Source of the DNA: Verrucomicrobiota bacterium
GTDB lineage: Bacteria > Verrucomicrobiota > Verrucomicrobiia > Limisphaerales > PALSA-1396
Direction: 5' to 3'
Length of the DNA stretch: 64,000 nt
Assembly (NCBI GenBank): GCA_016200005.1
Contig: JACQFP010000064.1
Location: forward strand, 62,001 to 126,000
Shown: positions 34,765 through 43,178 of the stretch, in pieces
Layout: each line of letters opens with the position of its first letter
Numbering within the stretch: the first letter of the stretch is position 1
The notes under the pieces: generated by a model
What the model saw: the letters and a program-made list of their open reading frames with translations, nothing else
What the model was told of the DNA's origin: nothing
Database searches by the model: none
Position numbers and translations under genes: made by a program

Positions 34765-36354
34765 TCACGATGTCGAAGGGCTCGTCAAATTCAGGGCGGC
34801 GGTGGAGCTTTGGCGACCCTGGGCAAGTCCCGTCGCGGCCAGCATGAGGCGATGTTCGCTGGCTTCGGCTTTGGCGAATAGGTCGGCAAGTTTCCCCCGG
34901 GTCAAAACGATAAATTGATCGCAGAGCGCCAGGAGTTCAGGCAGTTCCGACGAGATCACCACCAGCGCGATGCCTTGGCGGACCAAGTCCATCATCAGTT
35001 TGTAAATCTCGTTCTTCGCGCCCACGTCCACGCCCTTGGTTGGCTCGTCGAGCAGGAGCACTTTCGGATTCGGCAGCAGCACCTTGGCGAGCACGACCTT
35101 CTGCTGGTTGCCGCCACTCAGGGTCGCAACAGAGGTGGCGACGGACGGAGCGCGAATGGCCAGCCGATCCTTGTAATCGTTGGCCAACTGGGTCTCGCGT
35201 TTCCGGTCCAGCACCTGAAACCGGGAAACCGCTGCCAAACTGTGAAGCGTCACATTCTCCCGGATGGCGAAGTTGAACAGCAGGCCGTCTTGTTTGCGCT
35301 CTTCGGTCAGCAAGCCAATGCCGTGGTCCTTCGCGTCACGCGGGTTGCGGATCTTGACCTCACGGCCCTCGATGAAAATCCGCCCGCTGCACGGAAGGCG
35401 GCCATACAAGGCATTCACAATTTCGCTCCGGCCGGAACCGACCAGGCCGCCGATGCCGAGAATTTCCCCGCGCCGCACCGCGAAGCTGACGGCTTCGACG
35501 ACGTTCTTGTTGGCGATGTGAGGATGAGGAACGGTGAAGTTCTCGACGCGCAGCACTTCGTCAAGGCCGACAGCGGAGTCGCGGGCGGGATAGAAGTTCT
35601 CGATCTTCCGTCCGATCATCGCCGACACGATATCGTTTTCGTTGAGCTGACTTCGGTCAAAGTGCGCCACGATTGCGCCGTCCCGCATCACCGTCGCCCG
35701 GTCGGCCAGTTCAAAGACCTCGCTCAGCTTGTGGGTGCTGAACAGCGAGGTGACGCCCTGTTGTTGCAGGAGCCGCAGGATGCGGAACAGGTTTTCCGTT
35801 TCGTCCTGCGTCAGGCACGCGGTGGACTCGTCGAGAATCAGCACGGACGGATGGGTGGACATGGCCCGGGCGATCATCACCAACTGGCGCTGACTGGCGT
35901 TGAGCGACGACACCAGCCGGTGGGGATCGAGATTGATGTTGATCTGTTTCAGGAATTGCGCCGCGCGCGCAAAGAGATTCCGGAAACTGACGAGGACGCC
36001 CCGGTCAACCCAGTGTCCGACGAAAATATTCTCCGCCACTGTGAGACCTTCGATGACGGTGATCTCCTGCGGGACATAACCGATCCCCTTGCGCTGGGCG
36101 TCATGTGGCGAGTGGAGTTGGATGGGCATGCCCGCCAGGATGATCTCGCCCTGAAACGTGCCTGCGGGATAGACGCCATCGAGAATCTTCATCAGCGTGG
36201 ATTTGCCGGCCCCATTCTCTCCCAGCAACGCATGGATGTGCCCGCGCCGGACTTGAAGCGTCACGTCGTCGAGCGCCCGCACCCCCGGGAACTCCTTGGT
36301 GATGCCGCGCATCTCCAGGACAACGGGCGGGTTTGGATCAGGGCTGACGCTCAC
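34765..36354 (-). CDS. CUT2-type sugar ABC transporter ATP-binding protein (RbsA/XylG-like)
   Basis: A 529-residue tandem ATPase energising monosaccharide import. The first nucleotide-binding domain has Walker A GENGAGKSTLMKIL, signature LNASQRQLVMIAR and Walker B LILDEST. The second has the degenerate Walker A GGLVGSGRSE typical of CUT2 ATPases, signature LSGGNQQKVVLAKVL and Walker B LLLDEPTKGVDVG. It belongs with the permease (39067) and binding protein (37094) on the same strand, although a 740-base repeat-rich region and a nuclease gene now interrupt the set. The gene is flanked by oppositely oriented copies of a 190-base palindromic repeat. Confidence 0.93.
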   Translation of the reverse strand: MSVSPDPNPPVVLEMRGITKEFPGVRALDDVTLQVRRGHIHALLGENGAGKSTLMKILDGVYPAGTFQGEIILAGMPIQLHSPHDAQRKGIGYVPQEITVIEGLTVAENIFVGHWVDRGVLVSFRNLFARAAQFLKQININLDPHRLVSSLNASQRQLVMIARAMSTHPSVLILDESTACLTQDETENLFRILRLLQQQGVTSLFSTHKLSEVFELADRATVMRDGAIVAHFDRSQLNENDIVSAMIGRKIENFYPARDSAVGLDEVLRVENFTVPHPHIANKNVVEAVSFAVRRGEILGIGGLVGSGRSEIVNALYGRLPCSGRIFIEGREVKIRNPRDAKDHGIGLLTEERKQDGLLFNFAIRENVTLHSLAAVSRFQVLDRKRETQLANDYKDRLAIRAPSVATSVATLSGGNQQKVVLAKVLLPNPKVLLLDEPTKGVDVGAKNEIYKLMMDLVRQGIALVVISSELPELLALCDQFIVLTRGKLADLFAKAEASEHRLMLAATGLAQGRQSSTAALNLTSPSTS

Positions 36355-36392
36355 GGGGTTTTTGAAAATTCGATGTCCTGCGCAGTTCTCTC

Positions 36393-36538
36393 ATTAGCAC
36401 CGGGCTTTAGCCCGGTGACCAAGCCGCAGAAAATCAATCCAGCCGCTTTAGCGGCTTTGTGAACTTTCGAGAAAGCTGTTGAAACGGCTGGAGACATCCA
36501 CCGGCAACCCGACACCGGACTGAAGCCCGGTGCTAACC
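36393..36538. repeat. Palindromic repeat with GCACCGGGCTT/AAGCCCGGTGC ends
   Basis: Ends TTAGCACCGGGCTTTAGCCC and TGAAGCCCGGTGCTAA form the outer stem. An inner CAGCCGCTTTAGCGGCTTTG hairpin lies between them. It abuts the next repeat. Confidence 0.75.
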
Positions 36539-36722
36539 CGGATATCTCACAGGTTGTTCGTAGCGCAGACTTCCAAGTCTGCTGTATCGCGGGTTTCCAA
36601 ACCCGCCGCGCGTCCGGCGTTTCAAATCCCGTGCCGATTTGGAAATCGGCGATACAGCAGGTTGGGAAACCTGCGCTACAGGGCGGACGTAGCTCCTGAG
36701 TTGGATATTTGTGAAATAGGCA
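36535..36722. repeat. Long palindromic repeat, right copy flanking the ABC ATPase gene (inverted)
   Basis: Reverse-complement counterpart of 34568-34757. The core 36560-36679 starts GTAGCGCAGACTTCCAAGTC and ends AACCTGCGCTAC. Outer arms (AGATATCCGGGTT and ATATTTGTGAAAT in opposite sense) also match. The copies differ by scattered substitutions. Confidence 0.82.
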
Positions 36723-36804
36723 GGCTAAGGAGAATCGCAAAATGGAGCGACATGCGGAGCAGTCCGTAGGATGGACGCCAGAACCAAGAGCCGGCCGGGA
36801 GATT

Positions 36805-36847
36805 CTCCCTCTCTCCCGCCGAGGGGGAGAGAGCTGGGGTGAGGGGG
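36805..36847. repeat. REP-like CTC/GAG palindrome
   Basis: CTCCCTCTCTCCCGCC followed by GAGGGGGAGAGAGCTGGGGT and GAGGGGG. A compact member of the family at 19488, 26624, 62806 and 63923. Confidence 0.75.
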
Positions 36848-36928
36848 AAACTGCGGCCCGTCGGTGTGTTTTCACGCAACCCCTCCCTATGAACCGGAAC
36901 GTCGAGCACCGCCTCGGCGCGGGGAAAG

Positions 36929-37023
36929 CGGCGCTAAAGTCGCCCGCACTCCAAACGCTTCGCGCCAACCCAGCCGCTTCGTACCGCGCGTCAGCGTCTG
37001 GAGTGCGGGCGGCTTTAGCGCCG
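36929..37023. repeat. Palindromic repeat with GCGCTAAAG/CTTTAGCGC ends
   Basis: Outer arms GCGCTAAAGTCGCCCGCACT and GAGTGCGGGCGGCTTTAGCG are nearly perfect inverted repeats about 95 bases apart end to end. This class was seen once in the window. Confidence 0.75.
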
Positions 37024-37093
37024 CTCTCGCTCTGCCGCGAGGCCGACCCACGGTTCAGGGGTTCAAAGCGCGAATTTCTTTTTTGGGGAATTC

Positions 37094-38080
37094 TCACCGT
37101 TGGATGGCCGCCTCCACCTTGTTGATCAGGGTGTAGTACGGCGCGAGCTTGTCTTTGGTGATGAACGGGGCGGGCAGCTTTGTCCACCAAGGAATCTTTT
37201 CGCCGCGCATGACTTTGTCGAGCAGTTCCGCCGCGCCGAAAGACTCTTCCCACAACGGCTGGCCGATCACCCCATACACGGCGCCGTCTTTCACCAAGTC
37301 CAAGTTGACCCGGGTGTAATCCATGCCCACGGCAATGATCTTGCGCCCCGCTTCCCTTTGGGCGCCCGCCCAAGTCGTCGGGCCGCCACCAGTCGTGGAG
37401 AGCGCCGCGACCACCTCGGGATGGGATTGCAGGATGGACGCGGCCTTGGAGATGGCCTTGGGCGCGTCGAAACCCTCCTCCTCGGGCGCGAGCACTTTCA
37501 CGTCGGGGTACAATTCCTTCATCGCGGCGGTGAAGCTTTCGGACACCATGTTCTCGGTCGTGTTAAAGGAGCCTTGGGTAATCGCGACGCTGCCTTTGCC
37601 GCCGATGGCTTTGCCGATCTCCCGCGCCGCTTCCTTTGCATACGCCGCCGGATCGCAACTGATGATGCCGGTCGCGCCCGGCACCGAACCTTCCGTCACC
37701 GGAAAATGCGGGAGGATGACCGGCACACCCGCCTTGCCGGCTCTTTCGATGAAGGGATTCCACGCCGGATTGCCCGTCCAGATCGCCAGGCCCGCCACGT
37801 CGCCCTTGGCGAGCGCCTGTTCGGCCAGCGCAATCGTCCCGGCCAAATCCCACGCGTCCGTGCCGATGATCTCATACTGGTAGCCATACTTGAGGCAGCC
37901 TTCCTTGAACGCGATCTGCGTCATCTGATGCACCGGGTGACCCTTCATCGGCTGCACCCAATAGAACTTCTTTCCGTTCTTCTTCAGGGCGGAGGATTCG
38001 GCTGAGGGTTTGTCGCAGCCATTCAGCAGCGCGACCAATCCCAGCGCCCAAAACCACTTCATGTTTCGCATCATCTTCAT
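37094..38080 (-). CDS. Sugar ABC transporter substrate-binding lipoprotein (CUT2 type)
   Basis: A 328-residue periplasmic-binding protein of the LacI-like sugar-binding fold. The lipoprotein signal ends in LLNGC (Cys about 22), so it is tethered to a membrane. The mature part has YWVQPMKGHPVHQMTQIAFK at the start of lobe one, NPFIERAGKAGVPVILPHFP, and TQGSFNTTENMVSESF. It delivers a monosaccharide to the permease encoded at 39067. The GIY-YIG gene separates the two. Which sugar it binds cannot be read from sequence. Confidence 0.92.
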   Translation of the reverse strand: MKMMRNMKWFWALGLVALLNGCDKPSAESSALKKNGKKFYWVQPMKGHPVHQMTQIAFKEGCLKYGYQYEIIGTDAWDLAGTIALAEQALAKGDVAGLAIWTGNPAWNPFIERAGKAGVPVILPHFPVTEGSVPGATGIISCDPAAYAKEAAREIGKAIGGKGSVAITQGSFNTTENMVSESFTAAMKELYPDVKVLAPEEEGFDAPKAISKAASILQSHPEVVAALSTTGGGPTTWAGAQREAGRKIIAVGMDYTRVNLDLVKDGAVYGVIGQPLWEESFGAAELLDKVMRGEKIPWWTKLPAPFITKDKLAPYYTLINKVEAAIQR

Positions 38081-38146
38081 ATTGGTAGTGTCCTAATCTG
38101 AACTCACTTGTTCGCGCCACACATCTGAAACCGCAATTCAAATAAT

Positions 38147-39031
38147 TCAGTTTGCATTGTAGCCGCCATGACTTTCTCGGCTGCAAAGCGCGTTCTTCCA
38201 ATGCGTCTCGCGCTTTAGAACATCGTCCTCGCTCGCGCTGGTATCCGCTGTTTCCAAAATGGAAAACTGGAAGTTGAGGCTGTAATCAACCCCTTCTTTT
38301 TGCAGGAGGCTCTTTAGATTTTTGTTGTTCCCGTGTCCATCCTCCGAATACGCCTTCCACCTTCCCCAAATGCCTCCTGTGCCATATGCGCTGCCAACGT
38401 AATGCCGCCCTGTTTTTGTGTCGGTAATCAAATAAACCCCAGCCACACTCGACAATGCCGACTTCCAAGATTCGATTTCTTGCGCCACGATGATGTCTAA
38501 TTTCCACTTTGGCAGGAGGACATTTGAAAAACCTGGAAATTCTTCGACCGCCACAGGACGCGGCTTTAGCTCGCTCACCTGCAATCGCTCCGCCCAATTC
38601 TCTGCCTTGAGGTAGGACTGACGCCCCGGACGTGAGAATTCAATGATTAAACGGCCCGTCAGCGCGGCAAATTCTGGCAGCTCCTTGGTATCGTAGCGGA
38701 AGGCTTGTTTTACGACCTTGCTCTCGGTGGTTGGGCGATATTCTGTGCTTTTCTCCCAGGGCCGATCCTGTTGCGCTTCCACGGCGCTGCATCCATGCGT
38801 GGAGAAAACTCCGGCGAAAAGCCATCTGGACGGGCCGTCCATTTTGATTAGCGAAACGATATACGGACGCTCAAAATTCTTGTTGCTCTGCCAATTTTGC
38901 CACTCAGGAAATTCGCCGCGCACAAAAACATCCAACGGATCGTCTCTGCCGTTCCAGCTTGCGAGATGGATTTTGCATTCCTCCGGTTTCAGTGAAGGCA
39001 GTTCAAGTTTCAGGATGTCGAAAAGTTTCAT
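38147..39031 (-). CDS. GIY-YIG nuclease-domain protein
   Basis: A 294-residue protein. The C-terminal 100 residues form a GIY-YIG endonuclease domain: GVYLITDTKTGRHYVGSA gives the two tyrosine strands, WGRWKAY the catalytic arginine region and LKRETHWKNAL the metal-binding glutamate. The N-terminal 190 residues are an unassigned domain (LFDILKLELPSLKPEECKIH). Such proteins cleave DNA and occur in mobile elements, restriction-like systems and repair; the role here is unknown. The gene lies between the permease (35-base gap) and the binding protein (66-base gap) of one transporter. Its codons are more AT-rich than those of its neighbours, which suggests acquisition by transfer. Confidence 0.82.
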   Translation of the reverse strand: MKLFDILKLELPSLKPEECKIHLASWNGRDDPLDVFVRGEFPEWQNWQSNKNFERPYIVSLIKMDGPSRWLFAGVFSTHGCSAVEAQQDRPWEKSTEYRPTTESKVVKQAFRYDTKELPEFAALTGRLIIEFSRPGRQSYLKAENWAERLQVSELKPRPVAVEEFPGFSNVLLPKWKLDIIVAQEIESWKSALSSVAGVYLITDTKTGRHYVGSAYGTGGIWGRWKAYSEDGHGNNKNLKSLLQKEGVDYSLNFQFSILETADTSASEDDVLKRETHWKNALCSRESHGGYNAN

Positions 39032-39066
39032 CTTCCAAATCGTTCAACTTCTTGCTCTGGTTGCGC

Positions 39067-40017
39067 TCACGATATTTTGGTGCGCCGCCGCAGGAGATCA
39101 ACGCCCACCGCGAGGATCATGATCACGCCCACCGCCACGGTCTGCCAATGAGTATTGACGCCCGTGACCACCAAGCCGCTGCGGACGACCTGCATGATCA
39201 TCAAACCCAGAAACGTCCCGGTGACCGTCCCGATTCCGCCGAAGAGGCTGACGCCCCCAATCACCACAGCGGCGATGACGTCCAGTTCCCAGCCCACGCC
39301 GATCTCTGGCTGGCCGACATTGAGTTGAGCCATCAGGAGCATGCCCCCAACTCCGGCCAGCGCACCGGTCAGCATGTAACAGTTCAGCTTCACCCAATCG
39401 GTGTTGATCCCGGCGATGCGCGCCACTTCCTTGTTGCCTCCGGTCGCGTAAACCATCCGGCCGAATACCGTCTTGCGCAGACAGAAATCACCGATCAGCA
39501 CCGCCCCGATAAAAATGACGAAGGCCCAGGACAAACCCAGCGGTTCAGCCCGGCCAAACGCTTTCAACGAATCAGGAATGGGGTAGATCGGATAGCCTTT
39601 ACACAGAAGATAATTGAAACCCCGCGCGATGTAGAGCATCCCCAGCGTGGCAATGAAGGCGGGGATGCCAAATCGTACCGCAACAATTCCGTTGATCAAC
39701 CCGGCCATGCAACCGAGCAGAATCCCCGCCGCCAAACCGGCCTCGACCGGCCAGCCCGCATGTTTCATGAGCCAGGACGACGCGACCGCACACAAACCCG
39801 CGACCGAACCGACCGACAGATCAATCTCGCCCGCGATCATCAGCCAAGTCTGGCCCACCGCGATGACGCCGACAAATGCCATCGCCCGCAGCATCGACGC
39901 AACGCTGTTGTAGCTGAGAAAGGAGTGGCTCACGCCATAGAACAGCAGCGTGCAAATCACGAGCGGAACCAGCACGCCCAGCTCGGGAACCGCCCATAAT
40001 TTGCGCAGGGTTTTCAA
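39067..40017 (-). CDS. Sugar ABC transporter permease (CUT2, RbsC-like)
   Basis: A 316-residue inner-membrane permease with about 8-10 hydrophobic segments. It carries WLMIAGEIDLSVGSVAGLCA, the E-I-D-L-S-V-G-S signature of RbsC/XylH-type permeases, and the G-G-V-S-L-F-G-G-x-G-x-x-x-G-T coupling-loop region at IAAVVIGGVSLFGGIGTVTG. It forms the import channel with the ATPase at 34765 and the binding protein at 37094. It starts 9 bases after the SDR stop, so the two are cotranscribed. Confidence 0.93.
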   Translation of the reverse strand: MKTLRKLWAVPELGVLVPLVICTLLFYGVSHSFLSYNSVASMLRAMAFVGVIAVGQTWLMIAGEIDLSVGSVAGLCAVASSWLMKHAGWPVEAGLAAGILLGCMAGLINGIVAVRFGIPAFIATLGMLYIARGFNYLLCKGYPIYPIPDSLKAFGRAEPLGLSWAFVIFIGAVLIGDFCLRKTVFGRMVYATGGNKEVARIAGINTDWVKLNCYMLTGALAGVGGMLLMAQLNVGQPEIGVGWELDVIAAVVIGGVSLFGGIGTVTGTFLGLMIMQVVRSGLVVTGVNTHWQTVAVGVIMILAVGVDLLRRRTKIS

Positions 40018-40026
40018 TCGCGTAAC

Positions 40027-40863
40027 TCAAACTCCCGGCACGTAACCAGCCCCGAACCGGGCGGTGGATGGATTGCGGAAATCCGAAATGAGCGACATCA
40101 ACGCGGTCGTGCCCCCGTCCGCAATGATCGTCTGGCCGATGATGTAGCCCGCGGCTTCGGAGCAGAGAAACACCGCCAGTTTTGCGATCTCGACTTTTTC
40201 GCCGGAGCGGCCCACCGGGACTTTTTCGTAGGCGACCTTGCGCGTGTCCGCGTCGTTGAAGCCAGGAATCGCCTGGGAATAATTTTCCACCGTCACCCAG
40301 CCGGGCGCGATGGCGTTGACGCGAATGCCTTTGTGCGCCAGTTCGACTGCCAGTGAGCGGGTGTAGGCGATGATCGCCCCCTTGGTGCCGGCATAAACCG
40401 AATGTTCGGGTGCGCCGGATATGCCGTGGATGGAGGTGATGTTGCAAATCGCTCCGCCGCCATGTTTCAACATGTCTTCCGCCACGACTTGGGTGAGGAA
40501 AAACTGCGCGCGTATGTTTACGTGGTAAACCGTGTCGAACTGCTCCGGGGTCACCGTGAGAAAGGGCCGGTTGAAAGTGATGCCGGCGTTGTTCACAAGA
40601 CAATCCACGCCGCCGAGAAAGTTGAGGGCCTGTTGGCCGAGGGATTGGACTTGTGCCACATCGTTGAAGTCGGCCTGGAACGCCTCAGCGCGCCGGCCCA
40701 GGGCTTGAATTACTTGGACCGCCGAACGCGCACCGGCGGCGTTGTGCGAGTAATGGAGTGCCACGTCCGCGCCCTCGCGGGCGAACTCCAGCGCGATTTC
40801 CCGGCCGATACCCGTGCCGGAGCCGGTTACCAACGCTCGTTTGGGGTTCGTTGTTTGATTCAT
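40027..40863 (-). CDS. Short-chain dehydrogenase/reductase
   Basis: A 278-residue classical SDR with TGSGTGIG cofactor motif (13-20), NNAG (91-94), active-site Ser in NITSIHG and intact Tyr157-x-x-x-Lys161 (YAGTK). The end GQTIIADGGTTALM is typical. It is the first gene of the transporter run, so it probably oxidises the imported sugar or a derivative. The start at 40863 is supported by an AAGAAGAG ribosome-binding tract about 5 bases upstream. About 127 bases of divergent spacer separate it from the alpha-galactosidase region and should hold both promoters, though I could not pick clear boxes. Confidence 0.92.
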   Translation of the reverse strand: MNQTTNPKRALVTGSGTGIGREIALEFAREGADVALHYSHNAAGARSAVQVIQALGRRAEAFQADFNDVAQVQSLGQQALNFLGGVDCLVNNAGITFNRPFLTVTPEQFDTVYHVNIRAQFFLTQVVAEDMLKHGGGAICNITSIHGISGAPEHSVYAGTKGAIIAYTRSLAVELAHKGIRVNAIAPGWVTVENYSQAIPGFNDADTRKVAYEKVPVGRSGEKVEIAKLAVFLCSEAAGYIIGQTIIADGGTTALMSLISDFRNPSTARFGAGYVPGV

Positions 40864-41047
40864 ACTCTTCTTGGAGTTGTCCTTCGAATAACATCTTTCG
40901 AAGCGTGCAACACACCGAAAAATCCGGTTAAAATAACAGACGGCACGTTGCGAAAGAGTTAACATCAACTGCAATCGATACAACCAAATTATGAACTCCA
41001 CCAAACCCAGGATCGTGATTGCCGGCTGGACCTTTACAGATCTCAAC

Positions 41048-43156
41048 ATGAAGTTTTTCCGCGATCAAGAGACCAACGGTTCCGTGCGCGGTCTGAAACG
41101 GCTTGGAACACTCCAGGCGGCCTTGGTTTTTCTGTCCGCACTCGCCGCCGTCTCGGCACACGCCGCGGTCACGGTGGCCCCGGCGGAAATGGCGCTGAAG
41201 ACCGACTGGGTGCAAAAAAATCTTCTCACGCCCGCGAAAGCTCCGCCATTTTCATTCACCTTCGACGGCAGATCCTCGGCTGCGCTGTTGCGCTCGTGGA
41301 AGCGTGTTGATGCCCGGCGAACCCTGGATGCCAATCGCACCGAGCGTGTCATCACTTGGACGGATGCCGCCAGCGGCCTCGTCGTGAAATGCGTGGCGGT
41401 GGAATACAGCGATTATCCCGTGGTGGAATGGACCGTCTTCCTGAAAAATTCGGGCACGAGCAACACCCCGATCCTGCAAGACATCAAAGGACTGAACACC
41501 AGCTTCCATCGCGCAAACGGCCCGGAGTTTGTTCTGAACGGCAACAAAGGCGATTTTACCACTGAGGATAGTTATGAGCCGTACCGGGTCACCTTGCGGC
41601 CCAACACCGTCAAGACTTGCGCGCCGTTTTATTATTCGGGCAAGTCGTCCGATGGTCCCGAAGGCTGGCCCTATTACAATCTGCAGATTCCCGGCGGCGG
41701 CGTCATTCTGGCGATCGGCTGGCCGGGGCAATGGGAAAGCTCCTTCACCCGCGATGCCACCGACGGTCTCAATCTCCAAGCCGGTCAGCAACTCACGCAT
41801 CTCTTTTTGCAACCGGGCGAAACCATCCGCACGCCGCTGATCGCGCTGCTGTTCTGGCAAGGGACCAACACGGTGCGGGCGCAAAATCTCTGGCGGCGTT
41901 GGTATATCGCCCACAACATTCCCCGGATCAACGGCCAGCCGCCCGCGCCCATTTCCCAAATCCAGGTGAGCGGCGACGACACTTCCCAGGTGGAGGGTTT
42001 TTTTAAGGAAGGCGTCAAGCCCGACGTTTGCTGGCGTGACGCCGGCGCCGGCGGGCCGCACACCTGGTATCCGTGCAGCACCGGCCTTTTCTCGGGCGAC
42101 AATAATATCTGGCTCAACACCGGCGATTGGGAAGTTGATCCGGCCAAATATCCGGCCGGGTTCAAGCCCTACAGCGATTGGATTCACGCGCGGGGGTTGA
42201 AGTTCCTGTTGTGGTTCGAGCCGGAACGGATTGGCAACACGAATTCGTGGCTAAGCAAAAATCATCCCGAGTGGATTTTGCCGCGAACGCGTTGGACGGT
42301 AGGTTACATCCTGAATGAAGGACATCCGGGCGCCTTTCACTGGCTGACGAATCATTTCGATGCCTTGATCAAGGCAAACGGCATTGACTGGTATCGAGAG
42401 GACATGAATGGCGACGGGCCGTTGACCGCGTGGCGCACCAACGACACTGCCAATCGTCAAGGCATTACGGAAAACTTCTACGTGCAAAACCACCTTGCGT
42501 ATTGGGATGCCTTGAAGGCCATGAATCCCGGATTAAGGATTGATTCGTGCGCTTCAGGCGGCAGGCGCAATGATCTCGAAACCATGCGGCGGGCGGTGCC
42601 GTTGACCCGCAGTGATTTCGAGTTCGTTTACATGCCGAATGTCGTGGATGGAAACCAGTGTCAGACCTATGGCGCTTCGTCGTGGCTGCCGTTTCAAGGC
42701 ACGGGCGCTTATCTTTATGACCCGTATTCCTTCCGCAGCTTTTACATGGCCTCATTCGGCATGGGAGGACTTTCTCCTGAAACAACTGCCGCGCAGAAGC
42801 AGGCCTATAACGAGTGTAAGAAACTTGGCCCGGCCATCATCCATGGCGACTACTATCCGCTGACACCGTACAGCCGCTCGAACAATGTGTGGATGGCCTG
42901 GCAGTTTGACCGGCCGGATCTTGGCGAAGGTCACGCCCAGATCTTTCGCCGGACCAATAGCCCGATTGCCACCATGTCCTTCCCATTGCAGGGATTGGAG
43001 CCGGAGCAGACCTACGAAGTGGAGGATTTCGACAAGGCAGAAAAATCGTCGGTTTCGGGAAAAGACCTGATGAAGACCGGCCTCACCGTCACGTTGGGGC
43101 CTCGCGGATCGGCGATCTTCCAGTACAAACTCATCAAGCCGGCGGCCAAAAAATGA
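41048..43156 (+). CDS. Secreted alpha-galactosidase (GH36-like, clan GH-D)
   Basis: About 702 residues. It releases terminal alpha-linked galactose, for example from galactomannan or pectin side chains. A signal peptide is visible with the start at 41048 (LQAALVFLSALAAVSAHA); an ATG at 40991 would add 19 unlikely residues. An N-terminal beta-sandwich (about 45-300) precedes the TIM barrel: VKPDVCWRDAGAGG, HARGLKFLLWFEPERIG, nucleophile motif IDWYREDMNGDG (Asp in EDMN), and acid/base region DSCASGGRRNDLETMRRAVP. A C-terminal sandwich ends the protein. It is divergent from the SDR/transporter genes and heads the hydrolase side of the locus. Confidence 0.88.
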   Translation: MKFFRDQETNGSVRGLKRLGTLQAALVFLSALAAVSAHAAVTVAPAEMALKTDWVQKNLLTPAKAPPFSFTFDGRSSAALLRSWKRVDARRTLDANRTERVITWTDAASGLVVKCVAVEYSDYPVVEWTVFLKNSGTSNTPILQDIKGLNTSFHRANGPEFVLNGNKGDFTTEDSYEPYRVTLRPNTVKTCAPFYYSGKSSDGPEGWPYYNLQIPGGGVILAIGWPGQWESSFTRDATDGLNLQAGQQLTHLFLQPGETIRTPLIALLFWQGTNTVRAQNLWRRWYIAHNIPRINGQPPAPISQIQVSGDDTSQVEGFFKEGVKPDVCWRDAGAGGPHTWYPCSTGLFSGDNNIWLNTGDWEVDPAKYPAGFKPYSDWIHARGLKFLLWFEPERIGNTNSWLSKNHPEWILPRTRWTVGYILNEGHPGAFHWLTNHFDALIKANGIDWYREDMNGDGPLTAWRTNDTANRQGITENFYVQNHLAYWDALKAMNPGLRIDSCASGGRRNDLETMRRAVPLTRSDFEFVYMPNVVDGNQCQTYGASSWLPFQGTGAYLYDPYSFRSFYMASFGMGGLSPETTAAQKQAYNECKKLGPAIIHGDYYPLTPYSRSNNVWMAWQFDRPDLGEGHAQIFRRTNSPIATMSFPLQGLEPEQTYEVEDFDKAEKSSVSGKDLMKTGLTVTLGPRGSAIFQYKLIKPAAKK

Positions 43157-43178
43157 AATAAACCAACTGACCACCAAT

